NCBI RefSeq assembly: GCF_019492055.1
Contig: NZ_JAICBX010000005.1
Span: forward strand, 124,001-188,000
DNA from: Flavimaribacter sediminis
Lineage (GTDB): Bacteria > Pseudomonadota > Alphaproteobacteria > Rhizobiales > Rhizobiaceae
Reading direction: 5' to 3'
Length of the DNA: 64,000 nt
Numbering within the stretch: position 1 is the stretch's first letter; each line of letters begins with the position of its first letter. This document shows, piece after piece, positions 63,270 to 64,000 of the stretch. Below the pieces are notes generated by a model. The model worked only from the letters and a program-made list of their open reading frames with translations. It was not told the DNA's origin and made no database searches. A program made the translations under genes and the position numbers.

Positions 63270-64000
63270 TTAGAGAAGATTGCGGCGTGCGAGATTTTGC
63301 ATGAGCGCCCGCGCGCCGAAGGTCCAGGGCGGACACTCGGTCGAGAGCTTCACGATATTGGTCAGGCTGCCGAGGCCGGAGGCGGAAATATCCACGATGT
63401 CGCCCAGCTTGTGGGTGAAGCCTTCGCCCTCGATGTCGCGATCCTGGGTCGGCGCGAAAAGCGTTCCAAGAAACAGCATGAAGCCGTCCGGATACTGGTG
63501 ATGAGCGCCGCAGGCCTGGCCGACGAGATCCAGAGGATCGCGGCTGATCTCCTTCATGGAGCTGGAGCCTTTCAGCACGAAACCGTCGTCGCCTTCCACC
63601 ATCAGATCCAGTTCGGCGTTGCGGACGTCGTCCATGTCGTAGGTTTCGTCGAAGAGACGGATGAAGGGCCCGATCGCACTGGACGCATTGTTGTCCTTGG
63701 CCTTGCCGAGCAGCAACGCTGATCGGCCCTCGACATCGCGCAGATTGACGTCATTGCCGAGCGTCGCGCCCTTTACCGCGCCCTTGCTGTCCACCGCCAA
63801 AACTATTTCCGGCTCCGGATTGTTCCAGGCCGAGACCGGATGCAGCCCGACCGCCGCCCCCCAACCGACGGAGGCCATGGGCTGGCACTTGGTGAAGACC
63901 TCGGCGTCCGGGCCGATGCCGACTTCCAGGTATTGCGACCAGACCCCTTCGTCGATCAACGCCTTCTTGACCTCGCGCGCCCGCTCCGATCCAGCCTCGA
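63270..64000 (-). CDS. Fumarylacetoacetate hydrolase-family protein, 5' part beyond the window
   Basis: The frame stays open to the right edge, so the N-terminal part is missing; about 243 residues are seen. The visible region has the FAH metal core (NNPEPEIVLAVDSKGAV, GNDVNLRDVEG, LLGKAKDNNASSAIGPFI). This resembles the 2-keto-3-deoxy-sugar-acid dehydratases more than fumarylacetoacetase itself. With the semialdehyde dehydrogenase downstream it would convert a deoxy-keto acid to alpha-ketoglutarate semialdehyde, then to alpha-ketoglutarate. This pathway is inferred. Confidence 0.85.
   Translation of the reverse strand, partial: EAGSERAREVKKALIDEGVWSQYLEVGIGPDAEVFTKCQPMASVGWGAAVGLHPVSAWNNPEPEIVLAVDSKGAVKGATLGNDVNLRDVEGRSALLLGKAKDNNASSAIGPFIRLFDETYDMDDVRNAELDLMVEGDDGFVLKGSSSMKEISRDPLDLVGQACGAHHQYPDGFMLFLGTLFAPTQDRDIEGEGFTHKLGDIVDISASGLGSLTNIVKLSTECPPWTFGARALMQNLARRNLL

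Noticed and set aside
1-64000. tRNA, rRNA, CRISPR arrays, integrase or transposase genes
   Set aside because: I looked for conserved arms, regular short repeats with unique spacers and recombinase motifs by eye and found none; weak matches could still be missed without a covariance or profile search.

Overview
The window is high-GC chromosomal DNA, densely packed with genes on both strands. The gene families point to an alphaproteobacterium, most likely of the Hyphomicrobiales (Rhizobiales) type. The indicators are a SoeABC-like sulfite dehydrogenase, a class III cyclase of the rhizobial kind, dimethylglycine dehydrogenase, a RES/Xre toxin-antitoxin pair and many ABC uptake operons. This is a judgement from protein families; the genus cannot be read from the sequence. 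I see no rRNA, tRNA, CRISPR array, prophage or intact insertion sequence.

Layout. 1-2.8 kb: a small protein and a MauG-like diheme protein (perhaps the tail of a His-Xaa-Ser peptide-modification locus), an orphan HigA antitoxin and a 101-bp tandem repeat array. 2.9-6.5 kb: an adenylate cyclase with a membrane tail, a PLP aminotransferase and a periplasmic amino-acid binding protein. 6.7-11.2 kb: soeCBA, a membrane-bound molybdoenzyme. 11.5-20 kb: a HEAT-like hypothetical protein, DoxX, a flavin monooxygenase, a lipid kinase, a ThuA protein that appears to start at CTG, a hydrolase, and a drug-efflux ABC pair divergent from a MarR regulator. 20.1-22.5 kb: a ureohydrolase coupled to an 8-oxoguanine-deaminase-like amidohydrolase. 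23.2-33.0 kb: one long operon for nucleoside import and breakdown (GntR regulator, BMP-type binding protein, ATPase, two permeases, isochorismatase-like hydrolase, PfkB kinase, nucleoside phosphorylase, SIS isomerase, aldehyde dehydrogenase). 33.3-38.2 kb: an amino acid/polyamine permease, a cyclic-nucleotide-gated K+ channel, a RES toxin-antitoxin pair and a lipoprotein peptidase. 38.3-41.8 kb: a sulfatase, a DUF2189 membrane protein, a second repeat patch and a DnaB-like ATPase.

42.1-46.7 kb is the most unusual part. It holds a P-loop kinase, an amidase-signature enzyme, and two tandem paralogous proteins. Each paralogue is a free-standing peptidyl-carrier domain fused to a thioesterase whose nucleophile position is Cys instead of Ser. 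No adenylation, condensation or ketosynthase domain lies nearby.

46.7-57.3 kb deals with methylated amines and an ABC-imported compound: a choline-kinase-like phosphotransferase, dimethylglycine dehydrogenase, a divergent DeoR regulator, and a six-gene operon (ABC ATPase, YnjB-like binding protein, two permeases, MetY-like sulfhydrylase, hydrolase). 57.5-64 kb carries a peptide-type ABC transporter and, from the right edge, a fumarylacetoacetase-family enzyme followed by a semialdehyde dehydrogenase, a pairing that suggests sugar-acid catabolism.

The window is therefore largely a catabolic and transport region with local regulators. Several operator-like palindromes sit at gene starts, and a small dispersed repeat family shares the core TTCCCGAAACAAAGCCA.
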